DNA of 11,710 nucleotides, from NCBI GenBank assembly GCA_900762005.1, contig CAAFEV010000320.1, positions 1 to 11,710 on the forward strand, written 5' to 3'. The translations under genes were made by a program, and so were the position numbers. The DNA is from an uncultured Oscillospiraceae bacterium. GTDB lineage: Bacteria > Bacillota > Clostridia > Oscillospirales > Oscillospiraceae. The notes below the pieces were generated by a model. It made no database searches. It saw nothing but the letters and a program-made list of their open reading frames with translations, and was not told where the DNA came from. Shown one piece after another: positions 1 to 5,927 of the stretch; position 1 is the stretch's first letter; the number at the start of each line of letters is the position of its first letter.

Positions 1-786
1 GCAGTCTTCGCGTGCCTCGGTGCTGATTTTTTTGAGCATTGCACCGTTTTTTCCGATAATAATCCCCTTGTGACTTGCTTTCTCGCAATAAATCGTTGCG
101 TCCAGGTCAATCACGCCGTTGTCGCGCTCGGAAAATTTTGTAATCTCGACGGCTGTGCCGTGCGGAATTTCACGCTCTAAATTCCAAAGGAGCTTTTCGC
201 GGATGATTTCCGCCATCACCTGCCGCTCGGGCTGATCACTCGTCGCGTCCTCTGGAAAACAGAACGGACTTTCCGTCGTATACTTCTCGCATTCGGTCAG
301 CAGTGCCTTCACGCCGTCGGAATATTTTGCGGAAATCGGATAAACCGCATCAAACGGGTACGCTGCCTGATATGCCGCAATTACGGACAAAAGCATCGCC
401 TTGTCCTGCACGGTGTCGATTTTGTTGATGACTAAAATCGAGGGAATGCCCGATTCCTTGATTTTCTCAATCAATGCCTGCTCCTGCGCTCCGACATTCG
501 CTATCGGATCTACCAACAGTAAAATCAAATCCACATCCGCGACGGATTCTCGCACGAGGTTGACCATGTAGCTGCCCAGCTTCGTGCGCGGCTTGTGAAA
601 GCCCGGTGTGTCTATGAAAACAAACTGGTGCTCCCCTTTTGTGTAAATGCCGCAAATGCGGTTGCGCGTGGTCTGCGGCTTGTGGGAGACAATGGCGATC
701 TTCTCGCCGACAAGGTGGTTCATCAGCGTGGATTTTCCGACATTCGGTCTGCCGCAAATCGTTATCATGGCTGTCTTTTGTTTCAT
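1..786 (-). CDS. era: GTPase Era, ribosome assembly factor (C-terminus cut by window edge)
   Basis: Era is a GTPase with a KH RNA-binding domain that binds near the 3' end of 16S rRNA and helps mature the 30S subunit. I translated the reverse strand from the ATG at 786: 262 residues are present and about 35-40 of the usual ~300 are missing beyond position 1. All G motifs are visible: GRPNVGKS (residues 12-19), the QTTRNR switch I region (38-43), DTPG (59-62), NKID (121-124) and SAK (152-154). The KH-domain GKNG loop (245-248) is followed by the family's STEARED stretch just before the edge. The start is supported by GGAGAG a few bases upstream and by the usual distance from the N-terminus to the P-loop. 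It lies 14 bp after the ybeY stop, so it is the last visible gene of the operon. The identity is very secure; only the C-terminus is unseen. Confidence 0.97.
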   Translation of the reverse strand, partial: MKQKTAMITICGRPNVGKSTLMNHLVGEKIAIVSHKPQTTRNRICGIYTKGEHQFVFIDTPGFHKPRTKLGSYMVNLVRESVADVDLILLLVDPIANVGAQEQALIEKIKESGIPSILVINKIDTVQDKAMLLSVIAAYQAAYPFDAVYPISAKYSDGVKALLTECEKYTTESPFCFPEDATSDQPERQVMAEIIREKLLWNLEREIPHGTAVEITKFSERDNGVIDLDATIYCEKASHKGIIIGKNGAMLKKISTEAREDC

Positions 787-800
787 GGCTCTCTCCTGTT

Positions 801-1298
801 TCAGATGCGTTGCAGACCGAGCTGCGCGGCAATCAATTCTTCGCGAATACGCATGGCGCGCTTTTGCTCGCCCTCATCCATGTGGTCATAGCCCAGCAGA
901 TGCAAAACGGAATGAATGGTCAGATAGCCGATCTCCCGCCTGAGCGAATTGGCAAAGCGTTTCGCCTGATCCTTTGCCCGCTCCAGTGAAATCGCCATGT
1001 CACCGAGCGGCAGCAGCCCCGTCTGCGGGTCTGTTTTGCCGCGCACATCGTCCGGAAATTCCCCCGGTGTAAAATTGAACATCGGGAAGGACAGCACATC
1101 CGTTGCGCTGTCAATGCCGCGTGCCGCCTGATTGATTGCGCGGATGCCGGCGTCATCCGTGACAAGCACGTTAATTTCACAGGGTACGCAGACTCCCTGC
1201 GCGTCAAGCGCGGCGCAAATACAGCGGTGCAGATGGATGGACAGCGCGGGGTTCTTGTCGGCTTTGTTTGAATAACGAATGAGAATATGGTGCGTCAT
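801..1298 (-). CDS. ybeY: Endoribonuclease YbeY, rRNA maturation factor
   Basis: YbeY is a zinc-dependent single-strand endoribonuclease involved in 16S rRNA 3'-end maturation and 70S ribosome quality control in the cytoplasm. The 165-residue protein has the family length. It shows the conserved SATDVLSFP segment (residues 64-72), LGD (98-100), and the metal-binding signature HSVLHLLGYDH with histidines at 129, 133 and 139. The ATG at 1298 overlaps the phoH stop as ATGA (1295-1298), which suggests translational coupling and fixes the start. Downstream, era begins after 14 bp. The neighbours PhoH-like ATPase and Era are the usual partners of ybeY in Firmicutes. Nothing in the protein looks abnormal. 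Confidence 0.97.
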   Translation of the reverse strand: MTHHILIRYSNKADKNPALSIHLHRCICAALDAQGVCVPCEINVLVTDDAGIRAINQAARGIDSATDVLSFPMFNFTPGEFPDDVRGKTDPQTGLLPLGDMAISLERAKDQAKRFANSLRREIGYLTIHSVLHLLGYDHMDEGEQKRAMRIREELIAAQLGLQRI

Positions 1299-2293
1299 TT
1301 TTCGCTCTTCTTTCTGTATACCTTTTTGGGCGTCGGTAGCGTTTTCTTCTCGCCGCTCTCATAAGCGGCGATGATGCGCTGCACCAAAGCATGGCGCACC
1401 ACATCGCTCGCGGTCAGACGGCAGATGGCGATATCGGGGATGTTGTCAAGAATGCGGATGGCATCCTTTAACCCGCTCGTCTTTTCCGTCGGCAAATCGA
1501 TCTGCGTGATATCGCCGGTAATGACAACCTTGGAGCCGAAGCCCAGACGGGTCAGGAACATCTTCATCTGCTCCTTGGTCGTGTTCTGCGCCTCGTCTAA
1601 AATGATAAAGCTGTCGTCAAGCGTTCTGCCACGCATATATGCCAAGGGCGCGACCTCGATGTTTCCGCGTTCTAAATATTTCTGATAGGTTTCCGCACCG
1701 AGCATATCATATAAAGCATCATACAACGGACGCAGATAGGGATCCACCTTGTTTTGCAAATCGCCCGGCAGAAAGCCCAGACGCTCCCCCGCTTCCACGG
1801 CGGGTCTGGTCAGAATAATCCGGTTGACCGTCTTTTCGCGGAAGGCTGCCACGGCGGCGGCCACCGCAAGATAGGTCTTGCCCGTGCCGGCAGGCCCGAC
1901 GCCGATGGTGACGGTGTTTTTCATAATCGCCTTCATATACCGTTGCTGACCGAGCGTCTTTGCCTTCACAGGCTTGCCCTTGGCAGTGATGCAGACGACA
2001 TCCTTTGCCATTTCGCCGATTTTATCATCATTGCCGGAGGATACAAGGTCAATCAGATAGCGCACCTTTTGCTCGTCTATCGGTTCGCCCTTCGCGGCAA
2101 GCAACAGCAGCCCCTCAATGGCACGTGCGCCCTTGTCCGCCGCCTCCTCGTCGCCTGTCACCTTTAGCTCCGTTGCACGGTTGGTAATCTTTACGCCGTA
2201 GGTCTGCTCAATGCGCTTGATATTTTCGTCAAACGAGCCGAACACATTGATAATCTGTTCGATTCGCTCGGCATTGATGATGCGTTCACTCAT
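1295..2293 (-). CDS. phoH: PhoH-like ATPase (YbeZ/PhoH family)
   Basis: A PhoH-family P-loop ATPase, thought to work in RNA metabolism alongside YbeY; its exact substrate is not established. The chosen product has 332 residues. Walker A is GPAGTGKT (133-140), Walker B is IILDEAQ (230-236), and the TGDITQ sensor-like motif is at 259-264. The first ~110 residues match the N-terminal RNA-binding-like region of the family and the last ~20 are lysine-rich. An ATG 36 bp upstream (2329) is open, but ATG 2293 is preferred because AAGGAG sits 6 bp before it and the protein then begins MSERI, as in relatives. This start overlaps the yqfD stop by 8 bp (2286-2293), and the stop overlaps ybeY by 4 bp, so the gene is embedded in an operon. 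Confidence 0.95.
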   Translation of the reverse strand: MSERIINAERIEQIINVFGSFDENIKRIEQTYGVKITNRATELKVTGDEEAADKGARAIEGLLLLAAKGEPIDEQKVRYLIDLVSSGNDDKIGEMAKDVVCITAKGKPVKAKTLGQQRYMKAIMKNTVTIGVGPAGTGKTYLAVAAAVAAFREKTVNRIILTRPAVEAGERLGFLPGDLQNKVDPYLRPLYDALYDMLGAETYQKYLERGNIEVAPLAYMRGRTLDDSFIILDEAQNTTKEQMKMFLTRLGFGSKVVITGDITQIDLPTEKTSGLKDAIRILDNIPDIAICRLTASDVVRHALVQRIIAAYESGEKKTLPTPKKVYRKKSEK

Positions 2294-3476
2294 TGGTTTC
2301 TCCTTCGTATATCGGTTCCAGCGGCACAAGACGCGCCAGCATCTCGGTACAGGTCGCCTGCGCGGTGAGTATCAGCAAATCGTCGGTGCGGCGCAGACTG
2401 CACTCCTTGCTTACGATTTGCCCCGCGACCAGCCGTTTGAGCAGCAGCCGCTCAAACGCCGACTCCATCTGCGCCCCGGTACGCTCCGACGGCACGGCCG
2501 TTGTGGTATATTCGCGGTAGTATGCCGTTTCAAGGGTAATCGGAAATTCGTACCCCGGCAGTTGCAGCGGAACCATTTTGACTATTTTATCACAAGTGCC
2601 ATCCACATTTCCACTGTTTCCGTATAAATTTATTCTTTTTCTTCCGACAATCAGCGTTTGCTGCGTCCATTCGCGCCCTGTGTACTGCTTTTGCAGCGTC
2701 GTTGCAGGGCTGACAAGCGTGGTTTGATGCCAGGTCTGTGCATAAATCTCCGCCTGCGCACACACCGCACGCGGGCAGAGCCCGTAATCCTCCAAGCCGG
2801 AGACAAGAATTTGCCCCGCCTTGACAGTATCTCCGACTTTGCACAGGCGCATTCCCTCCAAAACCGTCACCTCGGTCAAAACGCCGTCACTTGCGGCGAC
2901 AATGTTTCCCGCGACATAGGACGGCTTTTCCGAGGTCGGGTGGTCGCGCTCGGTTATCAGAACATGAAGCGTTCCGCCGCATCGGTTGATGGCAAGCCAT
3001 GAGATATCGTCCAAACGGGTCATCAGACGATATTTGACCGCTTTGTAATCAACCGAGCCCGCGGGCGTGCCGATTTTGATGCTTTCCTGCTCCAACAGGC
3101 GCAGAATCTCCTCGTCGTGCAGACGGCTGTTGCCGTCAATTTCGATGCTCCAGACGAAGGATGGCAGCAGAAAGCTGACTGTCAGCACCAGTATCAGCCC
3201 GAACAGCAAAATCGGACGGCGTAGGGCGGCGCGGAAGGTTTGCAGAAAGCCGCGTCGTTTCTCCTCCTCCACGGTGCAAAAGGCGCGAAGCGACAGCCCC
3301 TGCACCCGTGTAACGCAATTCGGCGCAACACTGATAAAGTAATGCAGCTCGTCGCCGCGTGTGATATCCCAAAAGTCGATTTTCTTCTGCGTCAGCAAAT
3401 TTAAGCAGCGTTGGGGGCTTGCGCCGGTTATTTTCAGGCGTACCTCCCCGGCCATGTAGCGCAGCGGTCCCATCAT
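2286..3476 (-). CDS. yqfD: Sporulation protein YqfD
   Basis: YqfD is a membrane protein found in endospore formers and encoded with YqfC; in Bacillus it belongs to the mother-cell sporulation programme. The product is 396 residues, close to the ~400 of the family. It has a soluble N-terminal domain of about 85 residues starting MMGPLRYMAGEVRL, one clear membrane span at about residues 88-109 (a leucine-rich run after paired arginines), and a large C-terminal region starting SIEIDGN that should lie outside the mother-cell cytoplasm. The reading frame is open back to 3596, but that extension is arginine/cysteine-rich shadow sequence inside yqfC. The ATG at 3476 overlaps the yqfC stop as ATGA and has GGAG five bases before it. 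ATG 3473 is an equally possible start. Confidence 0.92.
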   Translation of the reverse strand: MMGPLRYMAGEVRLKITGASPQRCLNLLTQKKIDFWDITRGDELHYFISVAPNCVTRVQGLSLRAFCTVEEEKRRGFLQTFRAALRRPILLFGLILVLTVSFLLPSFVWSIEIDGNSRLHDEEILRLLEQESIKIGTPAGSVDYKAVKYRLMTRLDDISWLAINRCGGTLHVLITERDHPTSEKPSYVAGNIVAASDGVLTEVTVLEGMRLCKVGDTVKAGQILVSGLEDYGLCPRAVCAQAEIYAQTWHQTTLVSPATTLQKQYTGREWTQQTLIVGRKRINLYGNSGNVDGTCDKIVKMVPLQLPGYEFPITLETAYYREYTTTAVPSERTGAQMESAFERLLLKRLVAGQIVSKECSLRRTDDLLILTAQATCTEMLARLVPLEPIYEGETNE

Positions 3477-3745
3477 TGCAGCTCCACCGCCCGAATGCGT
3501 CCGCGAATCTCCACGCGGCGGCGCGTCAGACGCGCAATCGTCAACTGCTCGCCGTGAACAGCTATGATACCGCGCTTCACCGAAACCTTTACACATTCAT
3601 CGCTGTATTCCGCGATACCGCAATGGTTTTCAATGCAGACGCTCCGCTTGCCGCGCAGCTGCGCCAGCGGTGTTTCGGACAGGAGCTCCTGCGGAATGTC
3701 CAGCCCTTCGCTGAACGCATCTGTAAATCGTCGTTTCATCTTCAT
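3473..3745 (-). CDS. yqfC: Sporulation protein YqfC
   Basis: A small protein of the YqfC family, always paired with YqfD in spore formers. With the start chosen here it has 90 residues, near the ~93 of the Bacillus protein. It begins MKMKRRFTDAF and shows the family features LDIPQEL, the IENHCGIAEYSD stretch, the ISVKRG-like strand region and a C-terminal VEIRGRI. No clear signal peptide or membrane span is present. The frame is open up to 3811, but those extra residues are encoded by the arms of the divergent palindrome and are unlikely to be translated. ATG 3739, with GGTG seven bases upstream, is an alternative start; neither site has a strong ribosome binding site. As first gene of the operon it is probably controlled from the 65-bp region shared with ylbJ. 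Confidence 0.88.
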   Translation of the reverse strand: MKMKRRFTDAFSEGLDIPQELLSETPLAQLRGKRSVCIENHCGIAEYSDECVKVSVKRGIIAVHGEQLTIARLTRRRVEIRGRIRAVELQ

Positions 3746-3757
3746 CACCGAGACCAT

Positions 3758-3791
3758 TCTATGCGCAAGTTTCGGACAACTTGCGCATAGA
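3758..3791. repeat. Perfect 14-bp inverted repeat between divergent sporulation genes
   Basis: TCTATGCGCAAGTT (3758-3771) is followed by six bases, TCGGAC, and the exact reverse complement AACTTGCGCATAGA (3778-3791). It fills most of the gap between the yqfC and ylbJ starts. Neither side has a T-tract and both genes point away from it, so it is not a terminator. It could be an operator for a dimeric regulator or a cruciform-forming site. Each arm ends in CATAGA, so CATAGATT (plus strand) and CATAGAAT (minus strand) resemble the CATAnnnT -10 of SigE/SigK-type promoters. If they were used, however, the transcripts would begin almost on the ribosome binding sites. Its function is unproven. Confidence 0.6.
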
Positions 3792-3810
3792 TTTTCCCGG
3801 AGGGATTGCA

Positions 3811-4818
3811 ATGAGGTATCGTTGGCTCGGCTGCACGGCGTTGGCAGGCTTGATTTTGGTTTTCATTTTATTTCCCGCGCAGTCCGCCGACGGCGCAAAA
3901 GAGGGCTTGCGGATTTGCGGGACAAAGCTGGTTCCGGCGTTGCTGCCGTTTCTGTTTCTGATGCGGCTGCTGACCGCACTTTTGCCGCCGCTTCGCTTTT
4001 CCGGGAAAGCAGAGCGCGTGCTGCGCATTTTATTCGGCATCGACGCAGCAAGCCTTTGCGCGCTGCTGTTCAGCCTTTTGGGCGGCTATCCGGGCGGTGT
4101 CGCCGGGGTCGTCGGGCTGTATCAAAACGGCTCACTGGGAAAAAAGCAAGCGGAAAACACGCTGGTTTTTTGCAATAATTCGGGTCCGGCTTTCTTTACC
4201 GCCGTCATAGGAGTGAGCCTTTTGAACAGCGTCAAGGCAGGGTTGGCACTATATGGAATTCACTGCGTCTGCGCACTGCTTTGCGCAAGGGTGTTTTATA
4301 GGCCGTGCGCAATTTGCAGCGCGATTGAAACGAAAGCCGTTCCATGCTCCTTCGGCAAAGCGTTTCAGGAAGCGTTGCTCGGTGCCTGTACGGCGATGCT
4401 GCAAATTGCGACCCTTGTCATTCTGTTCTCCGTTCCGGCTGCGCTCATGGAGACGTTTTCGGGCGGTCTGCTGTCGGGAAATCGATTTGCCTTTTTGCTT
4501 GGTCTTTCGGAGGTCAGCAGCGGGATTGTGCGTTTATCCGGCAAGACGGCCTTTGTCGCTGCTTCGTTTTTAATGGGCTGGGGCGGACTGTGCGTCCATT
4601 TGCAAGCAACAACTCTTTGGCAGCAGGCACAGCTTCGTCCATGCGGGTATTACGCAGCAAAGCTTCTGCACGGTCTGCTTTCCGCCGTGCTCGCTCTTGC
4701 GGTGCAAATGCCGAATGCCGTCAATCTTGCATCGACAGGCTGTCTGACGGCGTTTTGCGTAATATATCCGGCAATTTCGAAAAAATGGGGTGGAAATTTA
4801 TCACCGAATGCGGTATAA
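3811..4818 (+). CDS. ylbJ: Sporulation integral membrane protein YlbJ
   Basis: YlbJ is a polytopic membrane protein of the nucleoside-recognition/Gate-like superfamily, needed for spore cortex formation in Bacillus, where it is made in the mother cell. The product has 335 residues, shorter than the ~400 of the Bacillus protein. Family landmarks are visible: the VPALLPFLFLMRLL helix (about 41-54), LLGGYPGG (89-96), a GLYQNGSLGKKQAENTL helix (102-118) and FCNNSGPAFF (120-129). Some eight hydrophobic stretches follow through the chain. ATG 3811 is preceded by GGAGGG at six bases; an upstream in-frame ATG at 3781 lies in the palindrome and is rejected. It is transcribed divergently from yqfC, so two sporulation units share one control region. 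The downstream gene has its own promoter inside the ylbJ 3' end. Confidence 0.9.
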   Translation: MRYRWLGCTALAGLILVFILFPAQSADGAKEGLRICGTKLVPALLPFLFLMRLLTALLPPLRFSGKAERVLRILFGIDAASLCALLFSLLGGYPGGVAGVVGLYQNGSLGKKQAENTLVFCNNSGPAFFTAVIGVSLLNSVKAGLALYGIHCVCALLCARVFYRPCAICSAIETKAVPCSFGKAFQEALLGACTAMLQIATLVILFSVPAALMETFSGGLLSGNRFAFLLGLSEVSSGIVRLSGKTAFVAASFLMGWGGLCVHLQATTLWQQAQLRPCGYYAAKLLHGLLSAVLALAVQMPNAVNLASTGCLTAFCVIYPAISKKWGGNLSPNAV

Positions 4819-4819
4819 T
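4791..4819 (+). promoter_or_regulatory. Likely SigA-type promoter for the 69-aa Cys4 protein
   Basis: A perfect -10 TATAAT lies at 4814-4819 and TGGAAA at 4791-4796 matches four of six -35 bases, with a 17-bp spacer. Transcription would begin near 4826, giving a very short leader with AGGTGA at 4829-4834 before ATG 4840. The -10 overlaps the ylbJ stop codon. The call is based on sequence alone. Confidence 0.55.
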
Positions 4820-4839
4820 CAACGCAAGAGGTGACGATT

Positions 4840-5049
4840 ATGCTGTTTCGGAAAAAAATTAACAAATTTTGCTCCTACTGCGTTCACTCCGCGAAAATCG
4901 ACGAGGATACATACCTGTGCAAAAAGAAGGGCATGGTGCTCTCCAGTCACCACTGTCGCAAATTCCGCTATGACCCGCTGAAGCGCGTCCCGCCGCGAAT
5001 GAATCCGAAGGATTTCGCAAAGCTGGACGAAGAGGATTTTTCCCTGTAG
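4840..5049 (+). CDS. Small conserved protein with four cysteines (possible zinc site)
   Basis: A 69-residue basic protein. Its N-terminal half carries CSYC (C11, C14), then C27 and C39, a spacing that could bind one zinc ion. This is followed by CRKFRYDPLKRVPPR and an acidic C-terminus ending LDEEDFSL. I recall similar short proteins, with the same 'CRKFRYDPLKRVP' core, being widespread in Clostridia as uncharacterised proteins, but know no function. The start is ATG 4840, because AGGTGA sits five bases before it; an in-frame GTG at 4831 overlaps that site and is rejected. It has a likely promoter of its own and ends just before a strong terminator, so it is probably monocistronic, with some read-through from ylbJ possible. 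The coding call is strong and the role is unknown. Confidence 0.85.
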   Translation: MLFRKKINKFCSYCVHSAKIDEDTYLCKKKGMVLSSHHCRKFRYDPLKRVPPRMNPKDFAKLDEEDFSL

Positions 5050-5060
5050 GCGATGATTTA

Positions 5061-5092
5061 CGCCTCCGAAGGCTTGCTTCGGAGGCGTTTTT
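5061..5092 (+). terminator. Strong intrinsic terminator after the 69-aa gene
   Basis: An 11-bp perfect stem, CGCCTCCGAAG (5061-5071) with CTTCGGAGGCG (5077-5087), encloses a 5-nt loop and is followed by TTTTT (5088-5092). It begins 12 bp after the stop codon at 5049. On the minus strand the same hairpin lies just beyond the stop of the convergent 56-aa gene but is followed by TAAATC, so it would end minus-strand transcripts less well. Confidence 0.93.
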
Positions 5093-5096
5093 GCGT

Positions 5097-5267
5097 TTAT
5101 TGGTGCTTAGGCAAGTAGTAGTCGTCGGCAAGGCGAAAATAGGGGCAGCCGCCCTTATGCTGCGTCTGAATGCGGTACCACTCATCCTCGTCAAGCTCCT
5201 GCGTGCAGTAGTACTCGTCCTCTGCTTCGTCATAGTTGTAATTCCAGCAGTCCTCGCAATTCGGCAT
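5097..5267 (-). CDS. 56-aa four-cysteine acidic protein, DUF6472-like
   Basis: I found this by translating the reverse strand; it is short. The 56 residues begin MPNCEDCWNYNYDEAEDEYYC and contain C4, C7, C21 and C41, the last in GGCPYFRLADDYYL. This pattern, NCxxC, then YDE, a single Cys, LDEDE and CPYFR, fits the small family I remember as DUF6472, common in Clostridia and of unknown function; the family name is from memory. GGAGG (5276-5280) sits eight bases before ATG 5267. The gene starts 12 bp after the DUF2344 stop, with its ribosome binding site overlapping that stop, so it is the last gene of the rfbA-radical SAM operon. The cysteines suggest a metal site or a redox role. It ends five bases from the convergent terminator. 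Confidence 0.82.
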   Translation of the reverse strand: MPNCEDCWNYNYDEAEDEYYCTQELDEDEWYRIQTQHKGGCPYFRLADDYYLPKHQ

Positions 5268-5279
5268 CGGAATCGCCTC

Positions 5280-5927
5280 CTATCGAAAGATTTCTCCCTC
5301 CGCGTCATAGACCTCGCGGCGGCAATAGCGCACCGCATCAGGCTTGCAACGCGGCAGATAGCGTTCTATCGCGGCAACCAGCAGCGCGGGATTGAGCGCG
5401 GGGTTCTGCGCACAAACAACCGCCGTCAGGCACAGGGTATCCTGCCGTCGGATGACGGAAAGCGACTGAATCAGCGGGCGGATGTCCGTCTCCTCATCGC
5501 CGCGCTTTGTGCGCTTTTCCACCGGAAGCGACTGTCTTGAAAAGAGCTCGCCGAGCTGCGGCTGTGCCTGCTCCGGCACACCGCTGTCGTATTGCAGCGT
5601 AAGCTCGACCTGTAAATGCGTCAGCAACTTTGCCTTGCGGCCGCTCTCGTAAATCTCCAGAACCCGCACACCGTCCGGCAGCACCGCGTTCATCTGTCCG
5701 GGGGTAATAGCAAACTGCCCGTCAATCTCATAGTCCATGATTTCGCAGACGCTCTCCATGCCGACGCTGAGCGGCAGAAGCATGGAGACATAGGCGTGCG
5801 GCGTGTAGCCCTGCGAATGGTGCAGAAGGACACCCGCACGGCGAAACGCCCGCTGCATCAGACGCATAAAGTCCAGATGCGACATCCAGACGGCAGAGCC
5901 GGTCTTTCGGAGCAGCATTCTATGCAT
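5280..5927 (-). CDS. Radical SAM-associated protein (TIGR03936 / DUF2344)
   Basis: A 215-residue protein of the DUF2344/TIGR03936 family, which is encoded next to, or fused with, the B12-type radical SAM protein of family TIGR03960. The N-terminus shows the family signature: MLLRKTGSAVWMSHLD (from residue 4), then LMQRAFRRAGV, HSQGYTPHAYVSMLLPLSVGM and CEIMDYEID. The C-terminal part ends RYCRREVYD. No catalytic motif is recognisable, and the reaction of the pair is unknown to me. ATG 5927 has GGAGGG about nine bases upstream and overlaps the radical SAM stop by 8 bp (5920-5927), so the two should be made in fixed ratio. ATG 5918 is a weaker alternative. The pair is often placed before rng and rplU in other Clostridia, but here a Cys4 mini-protein follows. 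Confidence 0.92.
   Translation of the reverse strand: MHRMLLRKTGSAVWMSHLDFMRLMQRAFRRAGVLLHHSQGYTPHAYVSMLLPLSVGMESVCEIMDYEIDGQFAITPGQMNAVLPDGVRVLEIYESGRKAKLLTHLQVELTLQYDSGVPEQAQPQLGELFSRQSLPVEKRTKRGDEETDIRPLIQSLSVIRRQDTLCLTAVVCAQNPALNPALLVAAIERYLPRCKPDAVRYCRREVYDAEGEIFR

Noticed and set aside
1754..2167. 137-aa plus-strand open frame opposite phoH
   Set aside because: It is antisense shadow of a gene with clear Walker motifs; high GC creates many such frames.
3477..3596. N-terminal extension of YqfD
   Set aside because: It lies entirely inside yqfC in another frame, reads as an arginine/cysteine-rich shadow, and the ATGA overlap start matches the family length.
3758..3791. Reading the palindrome as a terminator
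   Set aside because: Both flanking genes are transcribed away from it and no T-tract follows either arm.
3781..3810. Upstream ATG for ylbJ at 3781
   Set aside because: It lies within the palindrome and has no ribosome binding site; ATG 3811 has GGAGGG at the right distance.
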